DNA of 7,494 bases from Methylobacterium sp. (GTDB lineage Bacteria; Pseudomonadota; Alphaproteobacteria; Rhizobiales; Beijerinckiaceae): assembly GCA_021154065.1 (NCBI GenBank), contig JAJKJG010000244.1, positions 1 to 7,494 of the forward strand, given 5' to 3'. The translations under genes were made by a program, and so were the position numbers. The notes under the pieces were generated by a model. That model made no database searches, was not told the DNA's origin, and saw only the letters and a list, made by a program, of their open reading frames with translations. This document shows, one piece after another, positions 5,382 through 7,494 of this stretch (positions are counted from its first letter, which is position 1; each line of letters starts with the position of its first letter).

Positions 5382-6023
5382 ATGGCCCTGGATTTCCACG
5401 AGATTCGCTTCCCGCTCGACATTTCGCTCGGAAGCCGCGGCGGTCCGCGCCGGCGCACCGACATCGTCACGCTCGCGTCCGGCCGCGAGCAGCGCAACGC
5501 GCGCTGGGCGCATTCGCTCCGGCGCTACGACGCCGGGCTCGGCGTGCGCACGCTCGACGCGCTCGCCGCCGTGATCGCTTTCTTCGAGGAGCGCCGCGGC
5601 CGGCTCTACGGCTTCCGCTTCCGCGACCGCGCCGACGCGCTCTCCTGCGCGCCGTCGCAGACGCCAGGCCCGGCCGATCAGCGCATCGGCACCGGCGACG
5701 GCGCGACCTTGGCGTTCCAGCTCGTCAAGACCTACGGTGCTGTGCACGCGCCCTATGAGCGCATCATCGCGAAACCCGTCGCGGGCAGCGTGCGGGTCGC
5801 GGTCGGCGGCGCCGAGCAGGGCCCGACCGCCTTCGCCTGCGACCTGGCGACCGGGCTCGTCACCTTCGCGCCAGGCCACGTCCCGGCGACCGGCGCCGCG
5901 ATCACCGCCGGCTTCGCCTTCGACGTGCCGGTCCGCTTCGACCTCGACGAGCTCGACATCGACCTCTCCGCCTTCGAGGCCGGCGCGATCCCGCAGATCC
6001 CGCTCGTCGAGATCGTGGTTTGA
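5382..6023 (+). CDS. Distal tail protein, DUF2460 family (RcGTA g12-like)
   Basis: The 213-residue protein belongs to the DUF2460 family, the distal tail ring at the tube tip that connects to the hub. Signature regions are FHEIRFPLDISLGSRGGPRR (residues about 5-24), a TDIVTLASGREQRNARW segment (26-42), RRYDAGLGVRTLDAL (47-61), and AFFEERRGRLYGFRFRDRAD (66-85). It ends with ALDIDLS-like strands and PQIPLVEIVV. The ATG 5382 has CCGGAGG about 8 bases upstream. The 83-base gap from the divergent DUF465 start contrasts with the tight packing elsewhere. A hairpin repeat follows its stop. Confidence 0.92.
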   Translation: MALDFHEIRFPLDISLGSRGGPRRRTDIVTLASGREQRNARWAHSLRRYDAGLGVRTLDALAAVIAFFEERRGRLYGFRFRDRADALSCAPSQTPGPADQRIGTGDGATLAFQLVKTYGAVHAPYERIIAKPVAGSVRVAVGGAEQGPTAFACDLATGLVTFAPGHVPATGAAITAGFAFDVPVRFDLDELDIDLSAFEAGAIPQIPLVEIVV

Positions 6024-6027
6024 TCCA

Positions 6028-6048
6028 CCTCTCCCTTGAAGGGAGAGG
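6028..6048. repeat. Short palindrome after g12 (partial repeat copy)
   Basis: CCTCTCCC (6028-6035) pairs with GGGAGAGG (6041-6048) across TTGAA; the inner bases also allow a longer pairing. It is the first hairpin of the compound repeats without the rest. It starts 5 bases after the g12 stop. Its 3' arm contains GGAG-like sequence just upstream of TTG 6052, so it might affect translation of g13. Confidence 0.8.
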
Positions 6049-6051
6049 GGA

Positions 6052-6945
6052 TTGGAGTCCCCCCATGCGCACCATCCCACCCGTCTCGGGGCGCATCTCG
6101 AGCGCGGTGCGACGACGCTTTGCCATTGCTGGAAGCTCCTGCGCCGCGACGGCGCGGCGTTCGGCTTCACCGATCACGACCGCGACCTTGCCTTCGCCGG
6201 CACGATCTTCGCGGCTCGCACCGGTGTCGAAGCCGTCGAAGCGACTGCCGAGCTCGGCTTCGCGGTCGGCGGCGGCGAGGTCTCGGGCGCGCTCGTCTCG
6301 GCCGGCATCACCGAGGACGATCTCGCCGCCGGCCTCTTTGACGACGCCTCGGTCGAGACCTGGCTCGTCAATTGGGCCGACCGGGCCGAGCGGCTGCTGC
6401 TCGACGTCGCGTCGATCGGCGAGATCCGCCGCGCCGACGGCGCTTTTGTCGCCGAGCTGCGCGGCGTCATGCACCGCCTCGACGAGGAGCGCGGCCGGCT
6501 CTACCGCGCGACCTGCGCGGCCGATCTCGGCGACGCGAAATGCGGCATCGACCTCGACGACGCGGCGTTCACCGCGACCGGCGCGGCGCTCCGGACCGAC
6601 GGTGCGCTCGGCCTCGCGACGGCGGATCTTTCGACCTTTGCCGCGGGCTGGTTCACGGGCGGCAAGCTCGTCTGGCTCACCGGCGCCAATGCCGGGCTCG
6701 CGGTCGAGATCAAGGCGCACCGGCTCGCCGGCGGCGAGGCCGAGCTCAACCTCTGGCAGCGCGCCGCCCGAGGCGACACGTTCCGCGTCACGGCCGGCTG
6801 CGACAAGCGCTTTTCCACCTGCGGCGCGAAATTCGCCAACGTCGCGAACTTCCGCGGCTTCCCGCACATGCCGGGCAACGATTTCGTCCTGCGCCTCGCC
6901 CTCCAGGGCGAGCCCGGCATGGACGGCGGGAGCTTGTTCCGATGA
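6052..6945 (+). CDS. Baseplate hub protein, DUF2163 family (RcGTA g13-like), start probably frameshifted
   Basis: The 297-residue protein is the DUF2163 family hub, which in RcGTA lies at the tail tip; the family carries four conserved cysteines that bind an iron-sulfur cluster, as in lambda gpL. Here these are C155 and C164 (TCAADLGDAKC) and C250 and C257 (CDKRFSTC), followed by the signature FANVANFRGFPHMPGND (261-277). The N-terminal core reads GAHLERGATTLCHCWKLL from residue 13, with FGFTDHDRDLAF (38-48) and WLVNWAD. The ORF starts at TTG 6052. An ATG at 6065 with GGAG 7 bases ahead reads MRTIPP, the usual family start, in another frame. A one-base deletion near 6080-6083 would join the two. 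If real, the TTG start is a functional substitute; if an assembly error, g13 starts at 6065. Its stop overlaps g14 (ATGA). Confidence 0.88.
   Translation: MESPHAHHPTRLGAHLERGATTLCHCWKLLRRDGAAFGFTDHDRDLAFAGTIFAARTGVEAVEATAELGFAVGGGEVSGALVSAGITEDDLAAGLFDDASVETWLVNWADRAERLLLDVASIGEIRRADGAFVAELRGVMHRLDEERGRLYRATCAADLGDAKCGIDLDDAAFTATGAALRTDGALGLATADLSTFAAGWFTGGKLVWLTGANAGLAVEIKAHRLAGGEAELNLWQRAARGDTFRVTAGCDKRFSTCGAKFANVANFRGFPHMPGNDFVLRLALQGEPGMDGGSLFR
6054..6057 (+). promoter_or_regulatory. Ribosome binding site for ATG 6065
   Basis: GGAG lies 7 bases before the ATG at 6065. It would be the natural g13 initiation site, yet in the sequence as given this frame runs out of step with the conserved g13 sequence after about six codons. 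Confidence 0.55.
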
Positions 6946-7494
6946 GTCCGGAAGGCATCATCGCCGCGGCCCGGAGCTGGATCGGCACGCCCTATCGCCA
7001 TCAGGCCTCGCTCAAGGGCATCGGCTGCGACTGCCTCGGGCTTCTGCGCGGTGTCTGGCGCGACGTGATGGGCGCCGAGCCCGAGGCGCCGCCGCCTTAC
7101 GCCGCGGGCTGGGCCGAGAGCCGGGGAGGGGACGCGCTCGTCGCGGCCGCGCGGCGCCATCTCCTCGAGCTCCCGAGCCGTGCCTTCGAAGGCGGCGATG
7201 TGCTCCTCTTCCGCTTCCGCGAGCACCTGCCGGCGAAGCACTGCGCGATCGCGACCTCGCGCGGCGAGATGGTCCACGCGCACGATGGCGCGACGGTCTG
7301 CGAGGTCGCGATCCATCCCTGGTGGGGACGACATCTCGCCGGCGTGTTTCGGTTTCCACCTCTCCCGGAGGAGACCTCTGCGAAAGACGCTGGGGCTCGC
7401 TGGGGCGAGGTGTATTATGACGTGAGGCTGGCTGGTGGCGGCGGCCGGATCTGGAGCTCGGCTCTGCGGCGCCGCGGCGGCGTTTGGCTTCGGC
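6942..7494 (+). CDS. NlpC/P60 cell wall peptidase (RcGTA g14-like), 3' end unclear
   Basis: The protein belongs to the NlpC/P60 cysteine peptidase superfamily; the GTA/phage version is thought to cleave peptidoglycan cross-links during entry. The catalytic cysteine lies in GCDCLGLLRG (Cys31). His100 in AKHCAI corresponds to the family histidine, and His112 or His114 in VHAHDG supplies the third residue. An N-terminal WIGTPYRHQAS (13-23) is also typical. The conserved part ends around residue 139 (HLAGVFRFP, position 7358), the usual end of the family. The frame then stays open to the edge, with about 45 unlike residues translated from a repeat-like palindrome and beyond. The start ATG 6942 overlaps the g13 stop (ATGA). 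The real stop may have been lost by repeat insertion or a base error; the other two frames stop at 7420 and 7425. Confidence 0.85.
   Translation, partial: MSPEGIIAAARSWIGTPYRHQASLKGIGCDCLGLLRGVWRDVMGAEPEAPPPYAAGWAESRGGDALVAAARRHLLELPSRAFEGGDVLLFRFREHLPAKHCAIATSRGEMVHAHDGATVCEVAIHPWWGRHLAGVFRFPPLPEETSAKDAGARWGEVYYDVRLAGGGGRIWSSALRRRGGVWLR
7361..7374. repeat. Degenerate palindrome at the end of the g14 domain
   Basis: TCTCC (7361-7365) pairs with GGAGA (7370-7374). Together with the preceding CACC, the 18-base segment from 7357 resembles the first hairpin of the other repeats with a few changes. It lies exactly where the NlpC/P60 domain ends. Confidence 0.55.

Noticed and set aside
6020..7420. 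Plus-strand frame of 466 codons over g13 and g14
   Set aside because: After MRTIPP it is serine/arginine-rich and lacks any domain; the conserved DUF2163 and NlpC/P60 sequences are in the other two frames. Only its first codons appear genuine.

Overview
The window is very GC-rich DNA, most likely from an alphaproteobacterium of the Hyphomicrobiales (Rhizobiales) type. Two things point there: the gene order matches the tail half of the Rhodobacter capsulatus-type gene transfer agent (RcGTA) cluster, and the intergenic palindromic repeats are of kinds common in that order. Taxonomy is inferred from protein character and repeats only; no rRNA or tRNA gene is present.

Layout. Positions 62-847 (minus strand) encode a secreted trypsin-like serine protease, bordered by a repeat at each end. 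From 940 to the right edge the plus strand carries homologues of RcGTA g6 to g14 in canonical order: head-tail connector (g6), head-tail adaptor (g7), tail terminator DUF3168 (g8), major tail protein (g9), tail assembly chaperones (g10, g10.1), a short tape measure (g11), distal tail protein DUF2460 (g12), baseplate hub DUF2163 (g13) and an NlpC/P60 tail peptidase (g14). Adjacent genes mostly overlap by 4 bases (ATGA or GTGA), typical of one translationally coupled late operon. The megatron gene g15 would be expected just past the right edge. The large subunit terminase, portal, protease and capsid genes (g1-g5) are not in the window, and the sequence immediately upstream of g6 holds the antisense protease instead.

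The module is interrupted twice more: a SAM-dependent small-molecule-type methyltransferase with visibly lower GC lies co-directionally between g9 and g10 (2696-3595), and a DUF465/YdcH small coiled-coil gene lies antisense between g11 and g12 (4987-5298). Compound palindromic repeats sit at the 3' ends of the protease, g11, the DUF465 gene, g12 and g14. A second repeat class forms an inverted doublet (793-905) that overlaps the 5' end of the protease gene.

Two points may indicate decay or sequence error. The g13 start looks frameshifted by one base near 6080-6083, because an ATG with a good ribosome binding site reads the family N-terminus in a different frame from the rest of the gene. The g14 frame runs on without a stop after its domain ends at about 7358, where a repeat-like palindrome begins. 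I found no tRNA, rRNA, CRISPR array, IS element or convincing promoter. No entirely new system is proven; the most unusual items are the inserted methyltransferase, the broken-up GTA architecture, and the repeats.
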